A DNA stretch of 64,000 nucleotides, taken from NCBI RefSeq assembly GCF_900113835.1, contig NZ_FOQV01000009.1, positions 128,779 to 192,778 of the forward strand. The letters run 5' to 3'. The notes beneath the pieces were generated by a model. The model did not search any database, was not told the origin of the DNA, and worked only from the letters and a program-made list of their open reading frames with translations. A program made the position numbers and the translations under genes. The DNA comes from Allobosea sp. OK403. Lineage in GTDB: Bacteria > Pseudomonadota > Alphaproteobacteria > Rhizobiales > Beijerinckiaceae. Shown here piece after piece: positions 26,919 to 35,701 of this stretch (positions are counted from its first letter, which is position 1; every line of letters starts with the position of its first letter).

Positions 26919-29006
26919 ATGGCTGAGCTTCCTCGCGGCGCTACGCTCATCGACGACCTCCCTGTTGAAACCGGCAGCGGGCCGCTTGTCATCACGGTGG
27001 CGCCCAATCGCCGGCAGCGCGACATCCCCGCACCGCCGGAAGGGTTCACGCCCACCAATGCGCCCGCGCCCGCTCCTTCGACGTGGGACAGCGTGAAAAC
27101 GACGCTGGCCGATGTGGGGCAGGCGCTGCCAACCGGCATCATTAAGGGCGCGATTGGGATCGCTGGTTTGCCTGGCGTAGCGGCTGATTGGCTCGGGAAA
27201 GGCGCAGACGGCGTTGCCGAGTACCTTACTGGCGAGCCCGTCGCTCAGAAAATCCGGGAGAACACACCTGCACAATCGGTCTCCCCCGCTCGGTTAACCC
27301 AGTATTTCGAGAACCTGACGGGCAAGCTCTACGAGCCGCAGACCACCGCCGGCAAATATGCGCAGACGGTGGGCGAGTTCATCCCCGGCGCCGGACGCTC
27401 CCTCGCCAATCAGCTGCGCTATGCTGTCGCTCCAGGTATCGCGACTGAGCGGGCGGGGCAGGCGACGGAGGGAACGCCTCTTGAACCATTTGCTCGCGCA
27501 GGCGCGGCAGTGGCGACTGGGGGTCTTGCTGCTCTCACAACTCGCCCCGCCACAGCGACGACCCTTTCCGCCCATCTGCGTGGCGTTGACGAGGCGACCC
27601 TTGTCGCGGCCGAGCAGCTCATGCAGGCGGCTCAAGCGCGCGGCATCGCCTTGGCGTGGCCGGAAGCCATCGCGCACGTATCCAATGGCGGCAGCAGAGG
27701 TCTCGTGAACCTTCAGCGCTTCACCGAGGACTCCGTCGGTGGGGGCGATATCATGGGTAATTTCATGGCCCAGCGCCCTGGGCAGGTCGAGGCGGCGGGC
27801 CGGCAGACGTTTGATGCCCTCGCCCCGCAATCCCAGGCTCCCGCGACCCTCGGTCCCACCATCGGCCGCGCGGCCGATGATACGATTAAAGAGGCGACTG
27901 GAATCATAGATCGCGCGACGAGCCCGGCCTATCAGGCGGCAAAAGCGCAACGTGTCGGCCCGCAAGTGCATGATGTGCTGATGTCCGACCCCCTTTATGC
28001 GCAGGTGTTCCAGGAGGTACGCGGCACCCCGGCCTTGAACCGGACAATCGCCACTCTGCCGGACGACGCGGTCGGCGTGATCGACGTGGTTCAGCGCCGC
28101 ATGGGTGAGCATGCAGCCGTTCCGGGGCAGGCAAGTGCGCGCAATATGACCGCCTCCGCCCATTCCGACGCCCGCACCGTGCCGATAGCCGCTGCGGATA
28201 GGGCCACAGGCTCGCGGGCGGCTACCGCCACGCAGCCTGCGCAGATCGGCTCATATGAAGCGGCCCGGGCTCAGCAGGAGGCCTTGCGCCAGCACTATCT
28301 CGAGCCGCTGATGGCTGGCCCGCTTGGGAAGATCGCCAAGCGCGACATCGAGACGCGCGAGGCGATCGAGGTTCTGTTCCCGACGGACCCTGTGGCGGTG
28401 AGCGCTCGGGAAATCACGGATACCATCGGAGCCCTGACGCGGCGAAGCCCCATGGCCGCGCGCCAGCTTGTCCGCGCCCGTGTCGAGAGCCTGTTCAATA
28501 GTGCGACCCGGACGATTCAAGCCAAGCCGAACCAGTTCGGAGGGGCGGACTTCGTCTCCGCACTGAAGGGAAACTCGCAGCAGGCGGAAAACCTCGCGGC
28601 TGCGATCCAGGGCGTCGGCGGCCCGGAACTCCTGCAGGGCTTCGACGAGTTCCTGAATATTCTGAGCGCGACCGGCCAGCGCCTGCACCCCGGCTCGCAA
28701 GCCCCCTTCAACAAGCAGGCGGAGGATGCCTTGAAGGGCGGGGGCGGCGGGATGGCCGCAGACACTGCCGGGATGCTGGTAGAGGGCCGCATCAAATGGC
28801 CGAAGAAGGCCACGGAAACCTATGAGCGGTGGCAGTTGGGGCAGAATACGGAAGAGATCGCCCGGCTCATCACCGACCCTGCGGGAATCGAGACGTTCAG
28901 GCGGCTGGCCAAGGCCGCGCCTGGTTCCAGCCAGGCTCAGGCTCTCGCCATCCGGCTGGCTGCCATGACCGCGCAGGCCATTGCGGCCGCGCAACCACGC
29001 AAATAG
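26919..29006 (+). CDS. Large phage internal/DNA ejection protein
   Basis: 695 aa, start overlapping the upstream stop (TAATG). The N-terminus MAELPRGATLIDDLP precedes a proline-rich linker and a glycine/alanine-rich hydrophobic segment (IIKGAIGIAGLPGVAADWLG). The rest is long and helical, with no enzyme motif seen. Size, position at the end of the ejection-protein set and composition match P22 gp16-type injected proteins by analogy. It is followed by a minus-strand cargo gene. Confidence 0.75.
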   Translation: MAELPRGATLIDDLPVETGSGPLVITVAPNRRQRDIPAPPEGFTPTNAPAPAPSTWDSVKTTLADVGQALPTGIIKGAIGIAGLPGVAADWLGKGADGVAEYLTGEPVAQKIRENTPAQSVSPARLTQYFENLTGKLYEPQTTAGKYAQTVGEFIPGAGRSLANQLRYAVAPGIATERAGQATEGTPLEPFARAGAAVATGGLAALTTRPATATTLSAHLRGVDEATLVAAEQLMQAAQARGIALAWPEAIAHVSNGGSRGLVNLQRFTEDSVGGGDIMGNFMAQRPGQVEAAGRQTFDALAPQSQAPATLGPTIGRAADDTIKEATGIIDRATSPAYQAAKAQRVGPQVHDVLMSDPLYAQVFQEVRGTPALNRTIATLPDDAVGVIDVVQRRMGEHAAVPGQASARNMTASAHSDARTVPIAAADRATGSRAATATQPAQIGSYEAARAQQEALRQHYLEPLMAGPLGKIAKRDIETREAIEVLFPTDPVAVSAREITDTIGALTRRSPMAARQLVRARVESLFNSATRTIQAKPNQFGGADFVSALKGNSQQAENLAAAIQGVGGPELLQGFDEFLNILSATGQRLHPGSQAPFNKQAEDALKGGGGGMAADTAGMLVEGRIKWPKKATETYERWQLGQNTEEIARLITDPAGIETFRRLAKAAPGSSQAQALAIRLAAMTAQAIAAAQPRK

Positions 29007-29145
29007 GCTCACGACGAGATGATCGCGCCGGTGCAGGCTGCAGGGCTGTCGATCGCGACGCCTTTGATCTTCGCACGCGCCCAACCCAGGGTGATCCGGG
29101 TCGCCAGAGCGAGCCAGGCGGATCCAAAATGCCCTCATCGCTCAT

Positions 29146-29640
29146 TCAGCGATCCTGCCGCAAATGCGTGAGGGAGCCAGGGGGCGAGGGCCGGGGGCTT
29201 TTCGCGATCCACTCGACGTCTGGTTCTGGCTCAGCAGATGCGTTTGACTTCCGAACGGTGAAGCTGTGCCACAACGCCAAGGCAGTGGCCCAGATTAGTC
29301 CAAGGAGCCCGAATACAATAAATGAACCGTACAAGTACGAGCGGACGTCTCCTGTCTGGAATATCCTCGGCAAGCCGGGGCCGAAGGCAACAACGAGGAT
29401 AGCCAAGAGCAGGCTCGCAAAAACCCGGCGCCCCCAGCGCCCGATGCCCCGCAAATGCAAAGGGGCATCCCGCACGGCTATGACCGCAGCAGTGTAGACG
29501 CCGGCGATCACCGCCCCGGCGATGAGCATGCCACCTACATTTGGCTGCTGACCCCTCGCTATTGTATCGACGTAGACAAGCCACACCGTTCCGCAGAAAA
29601 GGCCCGCCTGCGGCAGATACCAGAGAAGCAGGTTCTTCAT
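29146..29640 (-). CDS. Four-helix membrane protein, superinfection-exclusion candidate
   Basis: 164 aa with four hydrophobic segments (near residues 4-24, 36-57, 70-88 and 103-124) and a charged, proline-rich cytoplasmic-type tail. It is on the strand opposite to the late operon, between the last ejection gene and the tailspike pair. P22 places sieA, a roughly 160-aa inner membrane exclusion protein, in this region. No sequence similarity to SieA is claimed; size, topology and position suggest a lysogen-expressed moron. Confidence 0.65.
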   Translation of the reverse strand: MKNLLLWYLPQAGLFCGTVWLVYVDTIARGQQPNVGGMLIAGAVIAGVYTAAVIAVRDAPLHLRGIGRWGRRVFASLLLAILVVAFGPGLPRIFQTGDVRSYLYGSFIVFGLLGLIWATALALWHSFTVRKSNASAEPEPDVEWIAKSPRPSPPGSLTHLRQDR

Positions 29641-29756
29641 GTGTCGTCGCCCGCAAGCAGTCCCTCAGGTTGTTGATCCTGCCGTAGGGTAGGGCGCAAA
29701 GTCCATATCAAACCTTGGCAATTTTCCGGCTGTCTCAGCCAATCCCAACCTTCCCC

Positions 29757-29784
29757 AAGCCGCCCGTGACCGGGCGGCTTTTTT
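29757..29784 (+). terminator. Rho-independent terminator before tailspike genes
   Basis: aagccgcccgtgaccgggcggctttttt: an 8-bp GC stem, tga-type loop and T6. Being near-symmetric, it could also terminate transcription from the right toward the minus-strand membrane gene. Confidence 0.8.
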
Positions 29785-29798
29785 CATGAGGAGCCGCC

Positions 29799-30137
29799 AT
29801 GGCCGGCGCTGCCTATCAGGTCAATGTTTCTGCGACCGATGATGAAACCTTCGAGTTCACCTGCGAGTGGACGCTCGCGGACGGCTCCGATTTCCCATGG
29901 GCGGACTACGCCTACGCCTATGAGCTGAAGCGTGACCGCCGCCTGGTCTTGGCGCTCACCGGCGGCGACGGGCTCCTGATCACAGCCGAAAACAACAAGA
30001 TCACGGTTCAGCCGCCGATGACGACGCGCCTGTGCCCAGGCGTTTACCGGCATGGCTGCCGGATCACCCAAATTGACACCGGCAAGACGATTCAGGTCTT
30101 CGACGGCACCGTCACTGTTACCGAGGGGAATTTCTGA
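29799..30137 (+). CDS. Phage hypothetical protein preceding the tailspike
   Basis: 112 aa, beta-rich (AAYQVNVSATDDETFEFTCEW, YAYAYELKRDRRLVLALTGGDGLLITAENNKITV). Its stop overlaps the tailspike start (TGATG), so the two are co-translated. Comparable small beta proteins precede receptor-binding proteins in other phages and may act as adaptor or baseplate-like components. Specific function unknown. Confidence 0.7.
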   Translation: MAGAAYQVNVSATDDETFEFTCEWTLADGSDFPWADYAYAYELKRDRRLVLALTGGDGLLITAENNKITVQPPMTTRLCPGVYRHGCRITQIDTGKTIQVFDGTVTVTEGNF

Positions 30138-32536
30138 TGCCCGATGTCAGCATTGTCGCGCGAGGGCCGTCCTCGCTGCGGATGAAGTTCAAGCTGGGAC
30201 TGGCTGGGCCGAGCCGTGCTTCCATCGAGGATGCCGTTGCAGGATCCGGACCCGGCTATCTCGGCTCTGCGGAAACCGCGGCCGCGATCAAGGTGCGGGC
30301 AGAGAACGCGGATTTCACCTCCGATTTCAACTTGCCTATCCCCGGCATTCTGAAAACCAAGCTCAGCGAGCATATGTCGATCATGGACTTCGCCACGACG
30401 CGAAGCATCGGCAATGGCTCGCTTGATGCTGCCGTTGCACTACGAAAGGCCCATGACGAGTTCGCCAATGCCGGCATGAAGGCCGCCAGGCTGTTCGTCC
30501 CGCCGGCCGATGTCGGCTATCTGCTCGACAGCCCTAGTGTCTTCTCGGATGTGGCTCTGACGATCGAGGGCGGCGGCTATCTCTGCGGCCCGCAGGGCGG
30601 CGGCTCGATGTTCAAGATCGCCGAGCCCAGCATCGTGCCGTTGACCTATGCGGGCTTTGAAACGCGCGGCTCCAAGATAGTCGGCATTGCGATCGACCAG
30701 CTACACCCCGGCACAGGGCCGACGAATTGGGCTCCGATCGTTTATCAGCCGGTGGTCAAGATCGACGCCACCTACGGCGAATTCGACCTCTATGACGTGT
30801 TCTGCCCGAAGGTCTATCACCTGCTCGACAGCGACCTTGCCGGGCGCATTCGCGTCCGGAACGTTAAGGCTCAGACGTTCAAGCACCTCTGGAGCTCGGA
30901 ACGCGGCTATGACTGCCAGCGCATCGAGGACATCCATCTCTGGACCTATTGGACCTCCGATCAATATGTCCAGAAATGGATCCAGGAAAACTGCGACGCC
31001 TTCCTGATGAAGCGCGTCGATGCCCCCTTCGCGGATCGGGTTTTCACCTACGGGCACCATTCGACCTTCCGGTTCGAGACGAGCGCTTACGGTGACGCCA
31101 ATCATGTCACCGGCGGCACGATCGTGGCAGATGCGTCGAAGCACGTTCTTCTGATCAATAGTTTCCAGTTCACCGGCCGCTTTGGATCGATCTATGGGCA
31201 GGGCGAGAGTTACGCTGGCGGAGGCGTACCGACTGTTGGCGGTAGCGTGTTGCAGTGCAATGGCGACTACACGCGTATCCAGATCGGAGCGCTTGCGTCG
31301 GAACGCCACGCTAAATGGGCTATCGATGTCCCTGGAACCGGCTGCACGATCGATATCGGCACGGCGATCCTCAGGTTCCCGAACCAAGACAACGACGGCA
31401 GCGGCTGCGTTCGGGTCGGCGGGGCCGCATCGGTTGTGCGCTTCAGCCAGACGCCGGTCATCCTCGACGGCAACGGCGCCAAACTTTCGCAGACCGGAAC
31501 GACGGTTGGAGCCGGCGTTCAACAGAACGTGTCAGCCGGTGCGGTCAATGAAATCCGGGGTATCGCAGGAGCCGCCGGCGGCGATGTCGGCTTCAACGCG
31601 ATCGGCACGGACGCGAACATCGAAGCATTCTTGGCCTCGAAAGGAGCTGGCGCTATATCGCTGCGCGCCAACGGTAAGAAGATCTTCCGCGTCGATGATT
31701 TCAACGGCAACGGCGACACCAATGTCTTGGTGCGCCCGGGCATCGGTGTAACGAACGTCATCGTCGAGAGTGCGCAGACTAACGCAGATTACAATATGAC
31801 GCCGAAGGCGGCGGGCCGGGTGTTTTCGAATGGCTCGGGAGGCCTTGTGGTTCCCCGCATCGCCGCCGACCCCACCACACCTGCACCGGTCAATGGGCAA
31901 ATCTATTATAACACTGCGACCAACCAACTCCGGGCTTATCTGAACGGCGCATGGGCCAATATAATCGATCCGACGCTCGCCGCGCTGTCACCGGTTGCCG
32001 ACGACATGATCTATGCGACCGGCCCCGATGTCTTTGCTACGCTGGCGACGACGGCCGCGGGGCGGGCTTTACTAGCCGTGGCGTCCGCCGGGCAGATTCC
32101 TGCGACAGTGACGAATGACAACGCTGCTGCAGGGAAGGCGGGTGAATTCCAGCACCAACAACTGCTGCAAGGCTCTGCAGTTGCGCTGGCCACGGCGACG
32201 GCTGCCGACTTCCTCTCTCAGTCACTCACGGCTGGTGATTGGGAGGTGACCCTGGCGGGTTATTTCCTGCCCGGCGCAACCACCAACATCACCCAGGCGC
32301 TGCTCTCTCTGAACACCGTTGCGACGACGTTCAACAATACGGTCGGCTTCAAATCGAGCTGGATCTCGCCGTCGTCTTCAGGGGCAGTGCCCGGGGTTGC
32401 TCTTATCCAGCCATCTATAGTCAAGGCGCGGTTCAGTCTTGCGTCAACGACGACGATCTACGCGAACGCCTACGCTAATTTCACCGTCAGCACCCTCGCC
32501 ACTTTCGGGGCTATGGATTGTCGTCGAGTGCGCTGA
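30137..32536 (+). CDS. Phage tailspike / receptor-binding protein
   Basis: 799 aa. After a short head-binding region comes KLSEHMSIMDFATTRSIGNGSLDAAVALRKAHDEF, typical of the entry to pectate-lyase-like right-handed beta-helix spikes, then many short repeats with G/V/I-rich strands up to about residue 580. A NGQIYYNTATNQLRAYLNGAW motif and a C-terminal beta domain ending MDCRRVR follow, as in many phage fibres. It likely binds or cleaves host surface polysaccharide. Catalytic residues cannot be assigned by eye. Confidence 0.85.
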   Translation: MPDVSIVARGPSSLRMKFKLGLAGPSRASIEDAVAGSGPGYLGSAETAAAIKVRAENADFTSDFNLPIPGILKTKLSEHMSIMDFATTRSIGNGSLDAAVALRKAHDEFANAGMKAARLFVPPADVGYLLDSPSVFSDVALTIEGGGYLCGPQGGGSMFKIAEPSIVPLTYAGFETRGSKIVGIAIDQLHPGTGPTNWAPIVYQPVVKIDATYGEFDLYDVFCPKVYHLLDSDLAGRIRVRNVKAQTFKHLWSSERGYDCQRIEDIHLWTYWTSDQYVQKWIQENCDAFLMKRVDAPFADRVFTYGHHSTFRFETSAYGDANHVTGGTIVADASKHVLLINSFQFTGRFGSIYGQGESYAGGGVPTVGGSVLQCNGDYTRIQIGALASERHAKWAIDVPGTGCTIDIGTAILRFPNQDNDGSGCVRVGGAASVVRFSQTPVILDGNGAKLSQTGTTVGAGVQQNVSAGAVNEIRGIAGAAGGDVGFNAIGTDANIEAFLASKGAGAISLRANGKKIFRVDDFNGNGDTNVLVRPGIGVTNVIVESAQTNADYNMTPKAAGRVFSNGSGGLVVPRIAADPTTPAPVNGQIYYNTATNQLRAYLNGAWANIIDPTLAALSPVADDMIYATGPDVFATLATTAAGRALLAVASAGQIPATVTNDNAAAGKAGEFQHQQLLQGSAVALATATAADFLSQSLTAGDWEVTLAGYFLPGATTNITQALLSLNTVATTFNNTVGFKSSWISPSSSGAVPGVALIQPSIVKARFSLASTTTIYANAYANFTVSTLATFGAMDCRRVR

Positions 32537-32765
32537 TCGCCGGCCAAACAAGACGACCGTTAGCGCCTGCTCGTCCGCCACCTCCGGGCGGCTTTCATTC
32601 TGGAGCATACTCATGCTGTGCAGCGCGGCTCTCGGGCCGGCGCCGCTGACGCTCGTCTCGGGCGCGGCGGCTCACGAAGCCATGTCGGGCTGGGCATAGC
32701 CCGCAAGCTGCTGCGGTGACCTTGATTGCGCTGCTCACTTCGCGAAACAAGGCGATGGTCTTCAC

Positions 32766-34070
32766 CTATTCGGTTGCACTGACGATCGCAGCGGGTATGC
32801 ATTGAGGGCGATCAGCGCAGAATTTCTCATCGCCCTTGGTGATTATTAGGCCGAAGCATGTCACGACAAACCCATCCGACGAAACCTTAAGATGTGGTTC
32901 GTTTCTTATCCAAGCTCGTCCTGTCTCTGTATTGGCGTTCTGCCTGAATGGCGGGAGATCTATGAACTTGTCGAGGAGCGCATTGCCTACATCGAAATCA
33001 AGCGGCGCGACCTTGTGCCCCTTTGCTTCAAGTCGGTCTCTCAACTCCACAAAATGCTTGCGCTGGTAATAGACCGTGACCCAGTTATCAATCGTGTTTT
33101 CATCGTCGAGGAAGTTGAACTCAGTGGTGTGGACTGCGACGCCTCCAGGCCGAAGCGTTTCCAGTGAGTTTTCGATGAAATCTAGCCCCTTAGCGATCGA
33201 GCCCAAATGTTCGAGAGCGCAGATGGACCAGCAAAAATCGAAGTCGCGCAGATCGGGCGGGATCGTGTTCATATCGACAAACTGGTGGGTCACGCGCTTG
33301 TTGAATTCATCGCGGGAGACGAGCTCGGGCTTGTGCATCGAATCGAGGTTGCTGGCGTATTGTGAGCCTTTCGTCCATCCGGCCGTCTGAGCGTGATCCG
33401 GTGGCGCGTCGGTGGCGACGACATGCACACCCCTCGATGCGAAATAGGACGGGAAGCTCTCGACGCCGCAGCCGAAGCCAAGCCCGCGGCGGCCCGGCTT
33501 CATCATTCCGTGCGCGTATAGTGCTTGGTTTAAAAAGCAAATTTCCCAGAGCTTACGGTGGAAAATGAGAGGTATCTTGTATTCCGACAACCAGTACGCG
33601 GCCCATTCCGATTCGAGATCGGCCTGTGTTGTCGCCTTGCTTTTTATTCCGATGTGCTGCGGCTGCAGTCCCGTCCTGACCGGAAGCGCCGAGCGCAGGC
33701 GCTCGGCGAGATCCTGACCAAGTGATTTTAGTATCAAATGCGCGGGTGTGATGTCCTTCGCCACGTCCCACAAGGCGTTGATGTTCGGCTGACTGTGTGG
33801 GTTCACAATCCGCCTAAGATCGGTAAGCCGCGCCTCGATGTCGTTGCCTGAGAACCGCTGCTCGGCTGCCGTAAGGTTATCTGAGAGCCGCTGCTCGGCG
33901 GCAGTGATTTCCTCTATGAACCGCAGTTCGGCAGCGGTGAGCCGCTCTGCAGTTTCAGCAACGCTGGCTCCGGTAAATTTTAAGCCGGGCTCTATCTGCT
34001 TGGCGAGACGTTCTTCAAGTGCGGCAATTCGATGTTCAGTGGCGCGACGCCACTTAAGCGGATTCCACAT
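32766..34070 (-). CDS. SAM-dependent methyltransferase with hendecad-repeat N-terminus
   Basis: 434 aa. Residues 44-76 are three consecutive 11-residue repeats (LTAAELRFIEE, ITAAEQRLSDN, LTAAEQRFSGN), a coiled coil. A class I methyltransferase domain follows: motif I GLGFGCGVES, VVATD, then FDFCWSICALEHLG and LRPGGVAVHTTEFN. It faces the late operon and has lower GC than the phage structural genes. The nearby glycan island and the adjoining tailspike suggest methylation of surface polysaccharide, that is, lysogenic conversion; the acceptor is unknown. Confidence 0.8.
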   Translation of the reverse strand: MWNPLKWRRATEHRIAALEERLAKQIEPGLKFTGASVAETAERLTAAELRFIEEITAAEQRLSDNLTAAEQRFSGNDIEARLTDLRRIVNPHSQPNINALWDVAKDITPAHLILKSLGQDLAERLRSALPVRTGLQPQHIGIKSKATTQADLESEWAAYWLSEYKIPLIFHRKLWEICFLNQALYAHGMMKPGRRGLGFGCGVESFPSYFASRGVHVVATDAPPDHAQTAGWTKGSQYASNLDSMHKPELVSRDEFNKRVTHQFVDMNTIPPDLRDFDFCWSICALEHLGSIAKGLDFIENSLETLRPGGVAVHTTEFNFLDDENTIDNWVTVYYQRKHFVELRDRLEAKGHKVAPLDFDVGNALLDKFIDLPPFRQNANTETGRAWIRNEPHLKVSSDGFVVTCFGLIITKGDEKFCADRPQCIPAAIVSATE

Positions 34071-34232
34071 TTAATTCCCCAGACCTAATATTTGGCTTCT
34101 AGCGTCCACATTCACGACTAGGTAGTATCCGTTACATAACGTTATCTTGAGAAACAATCTAGCGAACTAGAGCTTCGGACGCCCGGGCCATTCGCCCGCC
34201 CAGCCGACGCCGTCTCCTAATAATGGATCCTC

Positions 34233-34433
34233 ATGGACACGCTCGCCGTGCAGGCGGCGTTGGCGGCGCTTGGCTATGCGCTGGTGCGGAGCGGCGTGAT
34301 CGATGCCGATATCCGGATCCTGCTCCAGACCTTCCAGCGCGGTCACGGCCTTGCCGCCACCGGCGCGCTGACGCTCGACACGATTCTAGCGCTGCGGGCC
34401 GCGGTGGCGTGTCGCCCTGCCGGGCAGGGCTGA
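34233..34433 (+). CDS. Small peptidoglycan-binding-like protein
   Basis: 66 aa. The sequence VQAALAALGYALVRSGVIDADIRILLQTFQRGHGLAATGALTLDTILAL follows the three-helix PG_binding_1 pattern (QxxL-GY-G...FQ...GL...G...T). It begins the lysis cassette, 41 bp before the endolysin, and may assist wall targeting. Very short, so confidence is moderate. Confidence 0.6.
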   Translation: MDTLAVQAALAALGYALVRSGVIDADIRILLQTFQRGHGLAATGALTLDTILALRAAVACRPAGQG

Positions 34434-34474
34434 ATCTCTTCAAACCCTTCACATAACCCATGCCGGAGAGTCGT

Positions 34475-35320
34475 ATGTCCAGCTTCACCTTCGCCAAGGC
34501 CCTGAAGGTCGTCCTCGTCCATGAGGGCGGCAAGGTCGATCATCCCAAGGATCCGGGCGGCCGAACCAATCAGGGCGTGATCCAGCGCGTCTATGACGGC
34601 TATCGCGCCCGCAAGGGCAGGCCGAAGCGCGACGTCTATCTGATGGAGTCGGCCGAGCGCGACGAGATCTATCGCGCGCAATATTGGGATGCCGTGCGCG
34701 CTGACGATCTGCCGGCCGGCGTCGATTATGTCGTCTTCGACGGGGCGGTGAATTCCGGGCCGGCGCAATCGGTGAAGTGGCTGCAGCGCGCGCTCGGCGG
34801 CGTGAAGGTCGATGGCGCGCTCGGCGAGGCGACGCTGGCGGCCGTCGCCACGCATCCCGATCATGACGCGCTGATCGCCGCCATCTGCCAGCGCCGCATG
34901 GCGTTCCTCAAGGCGCTGAGCATCTGGCCGACCTTCGGCAAGGGCTGGACGGCGCGGGTCTCCGGCGTACGCACCATCGGCTGGGCCTGGGCTTCGGGCA
35001 GCGTCGGGCCGGCGCCGGTGCATGCCGCGGGCGGCAGCGCCAAGGCGACGCTCGATCAGGCCCGGCCGCTGCCGGCCATGGCGGGCGGAGATGCGGCGAT
35101 CGGCGGCGGCATGGCGACTGGCGGCCTCGGCGGTGTGCTGCAGCAGGCACAGGATGCGCTTAGCCCCCTGGCCGGCAACAGCACGATTATCGGCAACATC
35201 GTCGCCGCGCTCGTTGTCGCGGGCGCGGTCATCACGATCGGCGGCCTCGGCTATCGCTTCGTCGCCCAGCGCCGGGCGGCAGCCCAGGCTGACGCGCTCG
35301 ATCTCGCGGTGCCGGCGTGA
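34475..35320 (+). CDS. GH108 endolysin with C-terminal transmembrane anchor
   Basis: 281 aa. The N-terminal catalytic domain has VLVHEGGKVDHPKDPGGRTNQGV; the glutamate of HEGG is the GH108 catalytic residue. A PG_binding_3-type region (VKVDGALGEATLAAV, RRMAFLKAL) follows. After a glycine/alanine linker a single hydrophobic helix (IVAALVVAGAVITIGGLGYRF) ends the protein, so it may be membrane-tethered. ATG 34475 was chosen because GGAGAG lies just upstream. It overlaps the GTG of the spanin gene. Confidence 0.88.
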   Translation: MSSFTFAKALKVVLVHEGGKVDHPKDPGGRTNQGVIQRVYDGYRARKGRPKRDVYLMESAERDEIYRAQYWDAVRADDLPAGVDYVVFDGAVNSGPAQSVKWLQRALGGVKVDGALGEATLAAVATHPDHDALIAAICQRRMAFLKALSIWPTFGKGWTARVSGVRTIGWAWASGSVGPAPVHAAGGSAKATLDQARPLPAMAGGDAAIGGGMATGGLGGVLQQAQDALSPLAGNSTIIGNIVAALVVAGAVITIGGLGYRFVAQRRAAAQADALDLAVPA

Positions 35321-35580
35321 CGGCGGCGCTCGCCGCACTGGCGGCGCTGCGCCGCGTGCCTTGGCAGGCCTGGGCCGTGGCGGCGCTCGGGCTCGCTCTC
35401 GGCCTCTACGGCTGGAGCCGTTTCGAGGCAGGCGGCGATGCTGCCCGCTCTGCAATCCAACACTCCAACGACAAGGCAAGGAAGCGCGCCGATGATGCGA
35501 GCCGCACGGTTGAGAATTGCATGGGCGCTTGGGACCGCGCTCGCGGCTTCTGCCTGCCAGACGACGGCGCCGGTCGATAG
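35317..35580 (+). CDS. Rz-like inner-membrane spanin
   Basis: 87 aa with a GTG start that overlaps the endolysin stop (GTGA). One N-terminal membrane helix (WQAWAVAALGLALGLYGWS) is followed by a charged periplasmic helix (SAIQHSNDKARKRADDASRTVENC). Size and position after the endolysin fit an i-spanin. A lipoprotein gene is nested in another frame from 35492. Confidence 0.7.
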   Translation: MTAALAALAALRRVPWQAWAVAALGLALGLYGWSRFEAGGDAARSAIQHSNDKARKRADDASRTVENCMGAWDRARGFCLPDDGAGR

Positions 35581-35701
35581 GCCCTGCGGCGTCATCACCG
35601 ACAGCCTGCTGTCGGTGCGCGGTGCGACGCCTGTCGATACACGCCGCATCGACATTCATTTTGAACGCGGTGTGGCGGCCGGGTGCTGGAGGCGATCGTG
35701 A
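35492..35701 (+). CDS. Rz1-like outer-membrane lipoprotein spanin, overlapping Rz
   Basis: 69 aa. The N-terminal signal with lipobox-like LAASAC gives a mature protein starting CQTTAPVDRPCGVI and ending FERGVAAGCWRRS. Its first third lies inside the Rz-like gene in a different frame, the classic nested spanin layout. ATG at 35492 or 35495. Its stop overlaps the next GTG. Confidence 0.65.
   Translation: MMRAARLRIAWALGTALAASACQTTAPVDRPCGVITDSLLSVRGATPVDTRRIDIHFERGVAAGCWRRS

Larger units (their letters stand above)
25583..26919 (+). pseudogene. Virion protein gene split by repeat insertion and 3' frameshift
   Basis: A 41-codon 5' part (25583-25708, beginning MAELRPYEPSWRDRLG) runs into a TAG supplied by a family A repeat. 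Removing 25706-25829 joins GLLGSTG to LGQTGMSLIDLTP in one frame. At the 3' end, the reading frame leaves the conserved tail at about 26840: shifting frame there gives ARMPDGTIITLQNNQW and a stop at 26917-26919, overlapping the next ATG exactly as the upstream gene pair does. The original product was therefore probably one protein of about 400 aa. Reconstruction is inferred; the central ORF may still be translated. Confidence 0.65.

Noticed and set aside
32613..32699. 28-codon ORF after the tailspike gene
   Set aside because: Too short and without recognisable features; it may be a remnant of a lysis or tail gene but cannot be supported.
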